A DNA stretch of 34,046 bases from assembly GCA_937997635.1 (NCBI GenBank), contig CALLFA010000186.1:1-34046 (forward strand), given 5' to 3'. The notes below the pieces were generated by a model, which ran no database searches, was not told the origin of the DNA, and saw only the letters and a list, made by a program, of their open reading frames with translations. Position numbers and translations under genes: made by a program. Shown in pieces: positions 8,237-16,920 of this stretch (the stretch's first letter is position 1; every line of letters starts with the position of its first letter). The stretch comes from an uncultured Saprospiraceae bacterium (lineage in GTDB: Bacteria; Bacteroidota; Bacteroidia; Chitinophagales; Saprospiraceae).

Positions 8237-8947
8237 CTAATTATTCTTAATTCCATTTAGTGGATAAAACTCCGCACAATCGTTGTACTCGAAGACGTAT
8301 TCTCCCTTTTGAAAATTATAGATAAATCTGTGCCTAGGTCCAGACACATCGGGATCACCGCTTTCAAAACCTGCATCTCCTTGGTACATGCAATGAGCAT
8401 AGCCATCTTTCAATCCAACCGACGGTATGACATATACTGGTTCTACCCGCTGAAGTTCTTCCTTTACATCACCGTAGTTTTGACAACGCATAATACGCTC
8501 AATATTCAGAAAGGTAGGAGGAAGTAAGGCAATCTCTCCTTTCCTCGCTTTGTGCAAGGCTTCCTTAGGTGTCATCCATTGATGTTCCAGAATTTCGGAT
8601 CCATCGACTGTAATCTGCTGATTCGTAGACTCCAGAGCAAAGAAAAAATAGGTTGAAAAGCGTTTTTTCTGCAATACTGGTGTTGTCCAATGCACAAAAA
8701 ACTCCAGAGAAGACTGCTCTATATCCAAGTCACATTCTTCCTTGACTTCTCGAACAGCAGCGACTTTTGCAGCATCTAGTTCTTCTGGGAATGTTACGAG
8801 TTCGTCAGGGTCAACTTTACCTCCTGGGAAAACCCAAAAACCGGATGCGAAGGATAAGCTTGTATTTCTTCTCACTAATAATACTTGTATGTCATTGGCT
8901 CTTTCACGAATAAGCATCACTGTAGCTGCTGGCTTTATTGGCGTCAT
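8237..8947 (-). CDS. NUDIX hydrolase (NUDT19/RP2-like)
   Basis: A 236-residue NUDIX protein. FWVFPGGKVDPDE opens the domain and the catalytic helix reads AAVREVKEECDL, close to the REUXEEXGU core but with Cys at the usual Gly. The insertion between the GG and the REVKEE helix resembles the NUDT19/RP2 subgroup, which cleaves CoA and related nucleoside diphosphate derivatives; that substrate assignment is inference. The start ATG 8947 (MTPIKPAATVML) places the first beta strand directly at the N-terminus. It lies 80 bases upstream of the zinc peptidase on the same strand. Confidence 0.88.
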   Translation of the reverse strand: MTPIKPAATVMLIRERANDIQVLLVRRNTSLSFASGFWVFPGGKVDPDELVTFPEELDAAKVAAVREVKEECDLDIEQSSLEFFVHWTTPVLQKKRFSTYFFFALESTNQQITVDGSEILEHQWMTPKEALHKARKGEIALLPPTFLNIERIMRCQNYGDVKEELQRVEPVYVIPSVGLKDGYAHCMYQGDAGFESGDPDVSGPRHRFIYNFQKGEYVFEYNDCAEFYPLNGIKNN

Positions 8948-9143
8948 ATGTGATTAACAGATTTTATAAGATGATGTTTCATTTTTTATAAAAATAAGGT
9001 CCAATCAATTTATTAATAATTTCAGATTCTCATTACTATTCTACCAGCCAATCCTTTCAGGCTTGGGAGTTGGAATGTATTAGAGCTTTCAATTATAAAA
9101 CTACTCAGCGAACAAGCAATTGTTGAGTTTTCACTTATTGAAC

Positions 9144-9180
9144 AAAAAAAGCGCCCATCATCATAAAGACAATGGGCGCT
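9144..9180 (-). terminator. Rho-independent terminator after gldN
   Basis: Perfect 9-bp stem AGCGCCCAT (9150-9158) / ATGGGCGCT (9172-9180) with a 13-base loop. On the minus strand the stem is followed by a run of seven T's. It begins 21 bases after the gldN stop and closes the gld block. Confidence 0.9.
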
Positions 9181-9201
9181 TTCATATAGTTTAGAAGCGG
9201 A

Positions 9202-10071
9202 TCAATATTCCCACAAATCGTGTTCAAAATTGAACAGCTCTGCTTTAATTTTTTCTGACTCTAACAATGCTTGTATACCATCATCATAAATATTCTTTAC
9301 AGTCTGATTGAGTGCATTGTTTTCTTTGTAGATGTAACTACTAAAAAATCGGGCTTCAAAAAGGTCGTACCAAGACATTGGTGCCATATTATTAAACTCA
9401 TTAAACACTTGAAATTTAGCAAATGTCTCGCGAGCTTCTGGATAATACACCCAGAATAGAGGCGTTGTGTATTTGAATACTCCTGTGTCTGGATCAAACT
9501 CATCTTTGATCGGAGCAATACCTAAGATTCTAACTTTCATCACTGACGCTTCTTCATCGAAGTACCAAATTTCTTTGATTCTGTATCGATTGATGTCTTC
9601 GTAGTTGATGTCATTAGATACAATTTTGACTTCTTCTTCGTAGGTATCGTCATTGAAGACTACGATTGTATCTTGATTAGACACAATATTTGCAATATCA
9701 TCGGCAAACAATTCATTTTTGAATTGATCATCTTGAAAGGCCTTTGCATCTCCATTCTCTACCATTTCTTTAAGAATCTGGAACATTGGCATTCCTGGAT
9801 ACTGAAATGATAGGTTCATTTTCTCTCTGACATCGATAATTCTCCAGATTTTCTTTGTCCATGCAACGTCTGCTTCACGCACATGCTCCCAAGGCAGAAT
9901 ACCATTGTCTACCATCAATGTACGATCTACGATATCATCAATGTAGTATTCTTCAAGTGGTTCACTAGACTCAGTGATGATTGCATCCTTTTCATTTTGT
10001 GCTTGCATTGCGATACACATGCAAAAGCAACTAAATGTAAATAAGAACTTAAGTGATTGTTTCATAATCAA
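9202..10071 (-). CDS. gldN: Gliding motility / type IX secretion protein GldN
   Basis: A 289-residue secreted protein with an N-terminal signal (KFLFTFSCFCMCIAMQAQ). The family body is recognisable: DDIVDRTLMVDNGILPWEHVREADVAW, IWRIIDVREKMN, RIKEIWYFDEEASVMKVRILGIAP and LFWVYYPEAR. GldN forms a periplasmic ring complex with GldK beneath the outer membrane in the type IX secretion machine. Start ATG 10071 (MIMKQ) or 10065 (MKQSLKF); I cannot choose on sequence alone. It lies 16 bases after gldM, same operon. Confidence 0.95.
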   Translation of the reverse strand: MIMKQSLKFLFTFSCFCMCIAMQAQNEKDAIITESSEPLEEYYIDDIVDRTLMVDNGILPWEHVREADVAWTKKIWRIIDVREKMNLSFQYPGMPMFQILKEMVENGDAKAFQDDQFKNELFADDIANIVSNQDTIVVFNDDTYEEEVKIVSNDINYEDINRYRIKEIWYFDEEASVMKVRILGIAPIKDEFDPDTGVFKYTTPLFWVYYPEARETFAKFQVFNEFNNMAPMSWYDLFEARFFSSYIYKENNALNQTVKNIYDDGIQALLESEKIKAELFNFEHDLWEY

Positions 10072-10087
10072 AATTTCTTGGTGTTGT

Positions 10088-11671
10088 CTATCTTATTGTA
10101 ATACCTATGGTACCTAAATCTCTCGCCGCAGCATCACCAGGGCAAGTACATTTTATGTTTTCAAAGAAATATCTATCGCCAGGTTTTGCTTTATTCACCA
10201 AGGCTTGGGTTCTAGATGAGTATTTGCCACCAACGTTGGTTTCAATAATGGCATCCTGTCTTTTCTCCACATAGACCATTCTGAATCCTTTGATGGTACA
10301 TCTTGCATCAAAGTCAAAATTTTCTAATTCAGCTCTCAAACTACTGTATGCTTTGAACTCACCATTACCCATGGTTGACTTCTTATTTTTTCCTAGCATT
10401 GGTACTGGATCAGGTATTCTTTTTACTCTAAACAATTTAGAGTCATTCAATCCTGGAGCAGAGACATTCACTTTAGCAAATTGGCCTTTTGCTGTTGGCG
10501 TGGTTACCTTCACATTGTAGCCACCTCCAGTTTTGTTAACTGATCCTCCACCGCTTCCACCCATGGAAACTTTCACTTGGTTGGATGGTACTCCTGCAGC
10601 CGATACCTCAATTGGGTTATCAACACCAATGTAGAATACATTCATTTGAGACGCTGATACAGATACTGACCGTTCTCCTACTTCATATTCGAATTCCTTC
10701 TTCACCGTTTGCACCTCTCCAGTTGCTGGATTAGTAATCTTAGCTGTTGCAGTATAACGCTTTACACCAGTTGATGATGTTGGAACTGAGTAAGAGGCTA
10801 CACCATCTCTTAAGGGTAAGTTCCTTCCGTCAACACTGATTTGTATACCAGTCTTTGAATCCTCTCCTGCAAAGGCACCTAAGAATAATTCGGAAGAATA
10901 TTTTTCACCTTTAATGATGTAAGATTTTTCTGGAGCTGAAACGACTGCATATTTATCAAGGACAACTTCAGTAGTTGTGCCTACCTCGGAAGCTAAATAA
11001 TTCAAGAATGTGGCTTTACTACTCTTAACATCATTCTGAAACTTTCTCAAAATTGGAATTGTAGCTTGAAGTGGCATTTGCTTGAAGTTAAACTCTGCCC
11101 AATCTTTGACACCAATTTTTTTCTTCCAGGTTTCATCATCTATTATTGTTGGCAATTGAGACATTAAAGCTTCTCTATCTTCTGGATCTGCAAGTTCAAC
11201 CAATTCTTTTTTAAAGCTAATTAACTTCTGTTTCAGTTCTTCTCCTTTACCATCATACACCAACATTCTAGTTGTTACATCTTTATTTTTTTCACCTTTC
11301 AATTTTTCTACACCAGCATTTGTAACAATCTTATCGCCATCATCATTTACACCGTTTCGATCTCCACCTGCATCAATCAACTGATCTATCATTGCATCTA
11401 TTTCATCACTCATATCCCTTGCTAAATCTTGAGCTGGGTCTATCTTCTCTGCATACTTGGCAAGAGATGCTTTTTTCTTAGCACCTGTGCGGATAGCTTC
11501 AGGAGTATTTTTAACGGACTCTTCAATAGCATCATTAGATTTAATCAAACCTTTATCGACAATCTTAAAAGCATTGAATATTTCAGCAGAAACGTTTAGC
11601 GCAAGTAATGCTGTCAATACCAAATACATGACATTGATCATTAGTTGACGCGGTTCCTTTGGAATGGACAT
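10088..11671 (-). CDS. gldM: Gliding motility / type IX secretion motor protein GldM
   Basis: A 527-residue protein, the usual GldM size. The N-terminus MSIPKEPRQLMINVMYLVLTALLALNVS is the conserved cytoplasmic tip plus the single membrane helix. A helical region follows (to about residue 230), then beta-rich periplasmic domains (SYIIKGEKYSSELFLGAFAG, PIEVSAAGVP) and the C-terminal domain with RCTIKGFRMVYVEKRQDA. With GldL it forms the proton-driven motor spanning the inner membrane and reaching the GldKN ring. It sits 21 bases after gldL. Confidence 0.97.
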   Translation of the reverse strand: MSIPKEPRQLMINVMYLVLTALLALNVSAEIFNAFKIVDKGLIKSNDAIEESVKNTPEAIRTGAKKKASLAKYAEKIDPAQDLARDMSDEIDAMIDQLIDAGGDRNGVNDDGDKIVTNAGVEKLKGEKNKDVTTRMLVYDGKGEELKQKLISFKKELVELADPEDREALMSQLPTIIDDETWKKKIGVKDWAEFNFKQMPLQATIPILRKFQNDVKSSKATFLNYLASEVGTTTEVVLDKYAVVSAPEKSYIIKGEKYSSELFLGAFAGEDSKTGIQISVDGRNLPLRDGVASYSVPTSSTGVKRYTATAKITNPATGEVQTVKKEFEYEVGERSVSVSASQMNVFYIGVDNPIEVSAAGVPSNQVKVSMGGSGGGSVNKTGGGYNVKVTTPTAKGQFAKVNVSAPGLNDSKLFRVKRIPDPVPMLGKNKKSTMGNGEFKAYSSLRAELENFDFDARCTIKGFRMVYVEKRQDAIIETNVGGKYSSRTQALVNKAKPGDRYFFENIKCTCPGDAAARDLGTIGITIR

Positions 11672-11692
11672 ATATTAAATTTTAAAGGTTAG

Positions 11693-12433
11693 TTAGGATT
11701 TTTGAAATGCACTTAACACATTGCCATACACACCATTCAATGAACTCAAATTCTTGTTTAATGAAGCCAATTGATCTTTATACACTTTCGTGCCTTCCAC
11801 TGTCTGTTCTAGTTCACTCATCGACTCATTCAATTTTCCATAGAAATTATACACACCGTCATAGACGCCATTCAATGACGTTAAATTCTTATTCAAGCTT
11901 TCCATTTGTGCTTTATATACCTTGGTGTCTTCTACAGACGCAGATAGATCCATCATTGCTGTATTTAATCGCTCTGAGAAATTGCTCATTGCTTTTACAT
12001 TTTCAGCTGTCTGAGAAAAATCAACTTCTTGCAATGCTTTGAGCGAACCAAGGCTTTTGGACATGCCACGTAATTCATCGAGCATACCTCCCAACTGGCC
12101 TTCTACAACTTCTCCGTTTAATGGAGTCACATTATTCGCAATATTATTAGATGGTCCAGCACTTAGTGGACTCAAGTTAGCTCCATGCTGATCCAAACCT
12201 GGGTATAATTTTTCCCAGTAGTAATCTTTTTCAGGACCTATAAGCCCTAGAAATAAAAATATAAAAGCTTCAACCAACAAACCAATGGTTAAGAAATCAA
12301 ATTTGATTCCACCGAAAACTGGCATTTCCCAAGACTGTAATTTGTAGAGTGCGCCAATCATGACGAGAGCGGCACCAACACCAATGATCAAATTCTTAAG
12401 GTATTTAAAGGCTTTAGATTTTAGAAAACTCAT
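11693..12433 (-). CDS. gldL: Gliding motility / type IX secretion motor protein GldL
   Basis: A 246-residue inner-membrane protein. Two membrane helices lie at about 15-32 (LIIGVGAALVMIGALYKL) and 44-65 (FDFLTIGLLVEAFIFLFLGL), the latter carrying the Glu expected in the proton path, followed by GPEKDYYWEKLYPGLD. The cytoplasmic C-terminus is a long helix with a repeated block: TKVYKAQMESLNKNLTSLNG is echoed by TKVYKDQLASLNKNLSSLNG about 47 residues later. Its own promoter candidate is at 12479-12512. Confidence 0.96.
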   Translation of the reverse strand: MSFLKSKAFKYLKNLIIGVGAALVMIGALYKLQSWEMPVFGGIKFDFLTIGLLVEAFIFLFLGLIGPEKDYYWEKLYPGLDQHGANLSPLSAGPSNNIANNVTPLNGEVVEGQLGGMLDELRGMSKSLGSLKALQEVDFSQTAENVKAMSNFSERLNTAMMDLSASVEDTKVYKAQMESLNKNLTSLNGVYDGVYNFYGKLNESMSELEQTVEGTKVYKDQLASLNKNLSSLNGVYGNVLSAFQKS

Positions 12434-12478
12434 TTTTTATTATCGTTTTACTTGTAAGTGTTATGATTTAATAAATGT

Positions 12479-12512
12479 CAAACGTAGATAGATACAGTTC
12501 TATTTTACCAAA
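12479..12512 (-). promoter_or_regulatory. Promoter candidate for gldL-gldM-gldN
   Basis: On the minus strand TTTG (12512-12509), a 22-base spacer, then TACGTTTG (12486-12479). This is an exact match to the Bacteroidota -33/-7 pattern (TTTG ... TAnnTTTG). Transcription would start about 40 bases before the gldL ATG at 12433. Confidence 0.65.
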
Positions 12513-12589
12513 GTAAATAGTACTCCGATGACAGATAGTGTTTTTTTTGCTTTTATCGGTTTATTCGTTTTTGTAGATGCCAATGAAGC

Positions 12590-13828
12590 CTACTTGAAAT
12601 CGTTTAGAGATCTGCCTAAGAATGTCAGCGCACATCTGAAACCAATGTATGATTTAGACGTATCCTGATATTCCCAATGTCTTGTTCCTGTTTGAAGGAA
12701 ATATGAAATATCTTTCCAAGAACCACCTCTAATCACCTTTCTTTTCAGCGCTTTTGGATCATCATCAGCTGCGTCGTATTTGATGTCAGGATTGCTATCA
12801 TGCACATGCGAATATGCTTGCGGATAATATGCTGTCTCCGTCCATTCTGCAACATTACCTGACATATTGTATAAGCCATAATCATTAGGGAAATAAGCTG
12901 TTACAGGAACAGTTGTTTCTCCTCCATCTTCAACATAATTACCTCTACCAGGCTTGAAATTTGCTAGTAAGCAACCCTTTGCGTTTCTCACATAATAGCC
13001 TCCCCATGGATATGGAGCTAAGTCATGACCTCCTCTAGCGGCATATTCCCACTCAGCCTCAGTAGGCAATCTGAATACTTCTGTATTTTGCTCTCCACCA
13101 CCTGAATTCCAAAGATTGGTTCTCCAATCACAAAAAGCTCTTGCTTGTTTCCAAGTAATGCCAACCACTGGGTAATCATCAAATGCTGAGTGCCAAAAGT
13201 AATTTCTTGCAAATGGCTCGTTGTATGAGTATGAGAAATCTCTTATCCAAGTTAAGGTATCAGGAAACACATTCACTTCATCTCTGTTGATCAAATCTGA
13301 TCTTACACCTTGAAAGGATTTAGATGCAGCTTTTTTCCAGTTTATCCATTCCCAACTATAATTGAACTGTCTAGTGTCGAGTTCTCTTTTGGTACCAATA
13401 GCCATGTCTCCTTGGAAGAACATTTCATCTAGCGTCTCATCTTGCCAATCTATGTCGTAATCCCAATCGACAGACTCATTACCAAAATCATCTTCTAAAA
13501 TATCCCCCAAAATCATGTGAGCAACGCTATCTCTAACGTAGTTGACAAATTGTCTGTACTCATTATTAGATATTTCGGTGTCATCTATAAAAAACCCTCT
13601 TATGGTAATTGCTTTGGGTCTTTGCGTATAGGTACTAAAAACATCCTGATCACTTTGACCGATATGTGTCGTTCCAGATGGCACGTATACCATGCCGTAT
13701 GGGTTTATCTGCTTTTTCCAGCCAGGACGATTATCAACTCCGACGAGCTGACCGCCATTACTTTTACCGCATGATGAGAGACCTGCGATTAAGAGTAGGG
13801 CTAAAAAGGAATATGCTATTTGCTTCAT
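12590..13828 (-). CDS. gldK: Gliding motility / type IX secretion lipoprotein GldK
   Basis: A 412-residue outer-membrane lipoprotein. I start it at ATG 13828, giving MKQIAYSFLALLLIAGLSSC with the lipobox LSSC; an in-frame ATG lies 11 codons further up. The body has the formylglycine-generating-enzyme/sulfatase-modifying fold: GMVYVPSGTTHIGQSDQD, FFIDDTEISNNEYRQFV, RLPTEAEWEYAARGG, GLYNMSGNVAEWTE, VIRGGSWKD and IGFRCALTF. The place where active enzymes carry a catalytic cysteine (RYRCxxR-like) reads LQTGTRHWE, so it is probably structural. GldK forms the ring with GldN. It precedes gldL by 156 bases and has its own promoter candidate. Confidence 0.95.
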   Translation of the reverse strand: MKQIAYSFLALLLIAGLSSCGKSNGGQLVGVDNRPGWKKQINPYGMVYVPSGTTHIGQSDQDVFSTYTQRPKAITIRGFFIDDTEISNNEYRQFVNYVRDSVAHMILGDILEDDFGNESVDWDYDIDWQDETLDEMFFQGDMAIGTKRELDTRQFNYSWEWINWKKAASKSFQGVRSDLINRDEVNVFPDTLTWIRDFSYSYNEPFARNYFWHSAFDDYPVVGITWKQARAFCDWRTNLWNSGGGEQNTEVFRLPTEAEWEYAARGGHDLAPYPWGGYYVRNAKGCLLANFKPGRGNYVEDGGETTVPVTAYFPNDYGLYNMSGNVAEWTETAYYPQAYSHVHDSNPDIKYDAADDDPKALKRKVIRGGSWKDISYFLQTGTRHWEYQDTSKSYIGFRCALTFLGRSLNDFK

Positions 13829-13875
13829 TATTAGAGATATGTTAAACTTCTGACGTTGCAATCATTAAAAAGTTG

Positions 13876-13903
13876 CAAATTTAATTTTAGTTAAATAATA
13901 CAA
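13876..13903 (-). promoter_or_regulatory. Promoter candidate for gldK
   Basis: On the minus strand TTG (13903-13901), a 17-base spacer and TAAATTTG (13883-13876), an exact TAnnTTTG match. The likely start of transcription is about 40 bases before ATG 13828. Two TTGCAAC copies lie in and below the -7 region. Confidence 0.6.
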
Positions 13904-13976
13904 GGTCTGATTGCGATAATTTCTTAATGCTGATTCGGCTAATTGTCTGGTCAGACGTTTTACAAACGGTGATATT

Positions 13977-14019
13977 GGCGCATTATTTTATAAAATGCTA
14001 AAAAATAAGCGCCTTTTTT
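13977..14019. terminator. Hairpin downstream of porP
   Basis: GGCGC (13977-13981) pairs with GCGCC (14009-14013), extended by AT-rich pairs after a one-base bulge. A T6 run follows on the plus strand and therefore A6 precedes it on the minus strand. It sits 16-58 bases after the porP stop, so it may terminate porP transcription despite the weak minus-strand T tract. No plus-strand gene ends here. Confidence 0.45.
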
Positions 14020-14034
14020 GAAGTTTATATTCTG

Positions 14035-15000
14035 TTATAAAAATCTTGGGTTGTAGATCACCTTTGGTGGAAGTCCTAATCCAATGATTTTTTGAAGATT
14101 ATAATTCAAAACAAACTCGTGAGTCCCTTCGTGAAAACTCTGTAATCCATTGATTCCCAGATCATAACTATATGTTAGCTTATATTTTTTACTAATTCTC
14201 AAACCTGCATAGAATACCACAGCATCCAAAGAATTTGCGTTATATCCTCTAAAACCCAATCCACCAAAATATTGGTCTCTATAATTGGCAATACCGGCTA
14301 TTTCCAATTGGGTTTGTACTAAATCGGTTTTCACAAAAACAGATGGCAAAACAACTATGTCATAATTAATCGGAATATTTCCTTCCGCAAACCAATTGAC
14401 GACTGTACTTCGACCTAAATCGATGTCCCCAATGGCCGTTGTGTGGGTCGGAAGATCACTTATACTCAATCCTGTTTCAAATAAATCATTGATGTAGTAG
14501 CCTGCAAAACTCCAAATTGGGGCGCTGCCTGATATGTCCTGATTAGCTAGTACACCATCGTTGTGGTTGATGATGTCGCCTTCATAAATACCATTTGGTG
14601 TTGTTAATCTGCTGGCATTCAAACGGTTCTGTACTACACCTAGTCGAATCCCAGCTGAAAACAAACCAATTGGAGATTCGTATACATAGTTGTAGGATAA
14701 TGCTACACTTGTGGAAGAGAACTCACCGATTTTATCATTTTCAAGGCTAATGCCAATGCCTCCATTCCAGATGTAAAATGGTAAATGCGCATTTATATTT
14801 TGTGTTGTTGGGGCACCATCAAATGTCGCCCATTGCGATCTACTACTTCCTGTAATACTCAAAGACCGATCAAATCCAGCATACGCTGCATTAAATTGAT
14901 ACTTGTTAAACATTTGCTGACTAAACTGCGGGGTTTGCTGTCCGAATGCATCGGAAGCAAAAAAAATGATGGATGTAGTTATTATAAATAGTATTCTCAA
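14035..15000 (-). CDS. PorP/SprF family type IX secretion outer-membrane protein
   Basis: A 321-residue protein with a signal peptide ending near DAFGQQ, then the PorP/SprF opening QQTPQFSQQMFNKYQFNAAYAG and alternating beta strands of an outer-membrane barrel (GGIGISLENDKIG, VALSYNYVYESPIGLFSAGIRLG). The C-terminus ends KVIYNPRFL. Members work with the Gld/Por secretion complex or help anchor surface adhesins. Its place directly upstream of gldK on the same strand supports the assignment; which paralogue it is cannot be told. Confidence 0.92.
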   Translation of the reverse strand: MRILFIITTSIIFFASDAFGQQTPQFSQQMFNKYQFNAAYAGFDRSLSITGSSRSQWATFDGAPTTQNINAHLPFYIWNGGIGISLENDKIGEFSSTSVALSYNYVYESPIGLFSAGIRLGVVQNRLNASRLTTPNGIYEGDIINHNDGVLANQDISGSAPIWSFAGYYINDLFETGLSISDLPTHTTAIGDIDLGRSTVVNWFAEGNIPINYDIVVLPSVFVKTDLVQTQLEIAGIANYRDQYFGGLGFRGYNANSLDAVVFYAGLRISKKYKLTYSYDLGINGLQSFHEGTHEFVLNYNLQKIIGLGLPPKVIYNPRFL

Positions 15001-15053
15001 TGTTATAAACTGAGTTTAAAATCAATATATAAAAATAACGGGAGCAATGTCGC

Positions 15054-15833
15054 TTACGCTGACTCAATTACTAAAGAAAGTCCGTCAAATGCAGAAAACA
15101 CATCTTCTGGTAATGTAGCCTCCCAATCTTCAAGTCTTCCCATATGATGGCTAATGTGAGTAATATAAGTCTGGTCAACTCCAAGCTCTTTCGCTAGATC
15201 TACAGCTTCTTTAACATTAAAATGCGAATGATGTTCTTTAAATCTTAGAGCATTTATGACAAAAACTTTACTTCCTCTTATCAACTGTCGGGCAGTTTCA
15301 TCTACGTGATTGGCATCGGTGATGTAGGTGAAGTCCCCTATTCTAAAACCGAGGACTGGCAAATTGCCATGCATTACCTGAATTGGTTGTATCTGAATAC
15401 CGTTAATCTCAAAAGGATCATTTGGTGTGATGACCTTTGGCAACACTCTTGGTACTCCAGGATAGTTACTGTCTCCAAAAACGTAGGTAAATCGTTGTTT
15501 TAATTCATTTATCACCCTTTCTGTTGCAAAAAGTGGCATGTCTTTTCTTTGCAGAAAATTAAATGACCTGATGTCGTCCAAACCTATGATGTGGTCGTTG
15601 TGTTCGTGAGTGATGAGAACTGCGTCTAACGCTTTTATTTTTGCTCTCAACATTTGATATCTGAAATCAGGACCTGTATCAATAACAAGAGAGGTGTCAC
15701 CGACTTGAATGTGTACGGAGCAGCGTAAACGCGTATCTCTTTTATCATCAGAAGCGCAAGTATCGCATGGACATCCAATAACTGGGACACCTTGTGAAGT
15801 ACCTGTTCCAAGAAATGTGACTCTTACTTTCAA
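15054..15833 (-). CDS. PhnP-like metallo-beta-lactamase-fold hydrolase
   Basis: A 259-residue MBL-fold protein. The N-terminus VTFLGTGTSQGVPVIGCPCDTC has the PhnP-type cysteine cluster, probably a structural zinc site. The dinuclear active site is seen in THEHNDHIIGLDD, with later ligands in VMHGN, TYITDANH and ISHHMG. PhnP itself is a phosphodiesterase acting on cyclic phosphoribosyl compounds; no phn genes are near, so the substrate here is open. The only start fitting the first beta strand is TTG 15833. Confidence 0.88.
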   Translation of the reverse strand: MKVRVTFLGTGTSQGVPVIGCPCDTCASDDKRDTRLRCSVHIQVGDTSLVIDTGPDFRYQMLRAKIKALDAVLITHEHNDHIIGLDDIRSFNFLQRKDMPLFATERVINELKQRFTYVFGDSNYPGVPRVLPKVITPNDPFEINGIQIQPIQVMHGNLPVLGFRIGDFTYITDANHVDETARQLIRGSKVFVINALRFKEHHSHFNVKEAVDLAKELGVDQTYITHISHHMGRLEDWEATLPEDVFSAFDGLSLVIESA

Positions 15834-15868
15834 TCGCTTTTGCGCTTTATAAAACTAAAGCTACGATT

Positions 15869-16129
15869 TTATGCTACTTTTCGTGTGGTTAAATCGAGTT
15901 GACGCTGATCCGCCTGTTCGAGTTCTTGTCCGATGTTCAATTCTTTTAGAATGTCTTCAAGACAATCAATTCGTGCTTTTAGTCGAAAAAATTTATTGAT
16001 AATAATGATCTTCTTTTCATTGACAATGCAATGACCAGACTCAAAACTACCTCTTTCATATCGAATTGTAAAGCCGCTTTCTTTGACTAATGACTCCAAT
16101 CTCACTAATTCTGACTTCTTATACGCCAT
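15869..16129 (-). CDS. Small conserved-looking hypothetical protein
   Basis: 86 residues starting MAYKKSELVRLESLVKESGF. The central part (TIRYERGSFESGHCIVNEKK, then IIIINKFFRLKARIDCLEDIL) looks like a compact beta-hairpin/helix protein. From memory, proteins of this pattern are widespread and uncharacterised in Bacteroidota; this could not be checked here. It lies 35 bases upstream of the PhnP-like gene on the same strand and is probably cotranscribed with it. Function unknown. Confidence 0.75.
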   Translation of the reverse strand: MAYKKSELVRLESLVKESGFTIRYERGSFESGHCIVNEKKIIIINKFFRLKARIDCLEDILKELNIGQELEQADQRQLDLTTRKVA

Positions 16130-16310
16130 TTGGATATATTACGGTTAAATTATATATGAGCAAATATATTATAATTTCTTTAATATGATAATAAATTATG
16201 AAAAATCTCTATATGAAGTTTTCAAACAATCGCCTACTGAGTTACGTTTTACTTAAAAGCACATTATTTCTTATCAGCAGAGCGAGTAGGAAGTTTGTGG
16301 GATAAAGCCA

Positions 16311-16318
16311 TAATTTTG
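16311..16318 (+). promoter_or_regulatory. -7-like element right before the barrel gene
   Basis: TAATTTTG matches TAnnTTTG exactly but ends only 5 bases before ATG 16324, so transcription would start at or next to the start codon. No well-spaced TTG -33 element is seen. The same spacing occurs before the metal permease gene. Confidence 0.35.
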
Positions 16319-16323
16319 TCATT

Positions 16324-16920
16324 ATGAAGAATGTGATTTTCTTACTCGCCATGTGCTTCAGTACTTCTTTTTTTGCACAAGGCTTTGATGCGACTTTATT
16401 GGCAGGTTTTAATGCTGCCCAAATCGATGGTGATGATCTGGCAGGCTTCAATAAATTTGGCCTGCACGGGGGTGTGAAGGTAGGTTACTTTATAAAGCCG
16501 AAGTTGCATTTATCTACTGAATTGCTGCTGTCCCAAAGAGGCAGTCGCTCTAGCATTCGTTTGGGTTCGCCTGTAGAAGATTCAAACATCAGTCTCAATT
16601 ATTTTGAATTGCCAGTTGTTGTTTCATTTATGGATTGGCTTGTGGATAATTCATACCATAAGGTGAGAGCTGATGTAGGGCTTTCTTTTGCCTATCTCTA
16701 CCAAGCAAAAGCCAGCAATTCATTTTTTGAAGACGATGTCGATTTATTTGCGACAAACGACTTTAGCTTTTTAGTTGGTTTAGGCTATAGATTCAATAAA
16801 AAAATAGGGATTAATCTTAGGTATACACGCTCAGTGACCCCATTATTCGACGATCCAGCTGTTCTTGTCAGGGCTCTTTTTGGATATTTCGTTACTTTTC
16901 GGGTCGAATACCACTTATGA
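16324..16920 (+). CDS. Outer-membrane beta-barrel protein (PorT/OmpW-like size class)
   Basis: 198 residues with a signal peptide (MKNVIFLLAMCFSTSFFAQG) and repeated amphipathic strands: VKVGYFIKPKLHLSTELLLS, FELPVVVSFMDWLV, RADVGLSFAYLYQA, FLVGLGYRFNKKIGINLRYT, terminating in FRVEYHL, an aromatic-rich barrel-type C-terminus. It matches the general 'outer membrane beta-barrel' families of Bacteroidota; a specific function is not supported. Its stop overlaps the next ATG by four bases. Confidence 0.82.
   Translation: MKNVIFLLAMCFSTSFFAQGFDATLLAGFNAAQIDGDDLAGFNKFGLHGGVKVGYFIKPKLHLSTELLLSQRGSRSSIRLGSPVEDSNISLNYFELPVVVSFMDWLVDNSYHKVRADVGLSFAYLYQAKASNSFFEDDVDLFATNDFSFLVGLGYRFNKKIGINLRYTRSVTPLFDDPAVLVRALFGYFVTFRVEYHL

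Noticed and set aside
12590-13828. GldK as the activating enzyme for the sulfatase
   Set aside because: It has the formylglycine-enzyme fold, but the usual catalytic Cys region reads TGTRH, and GldK has a structural role in the secretion ring.
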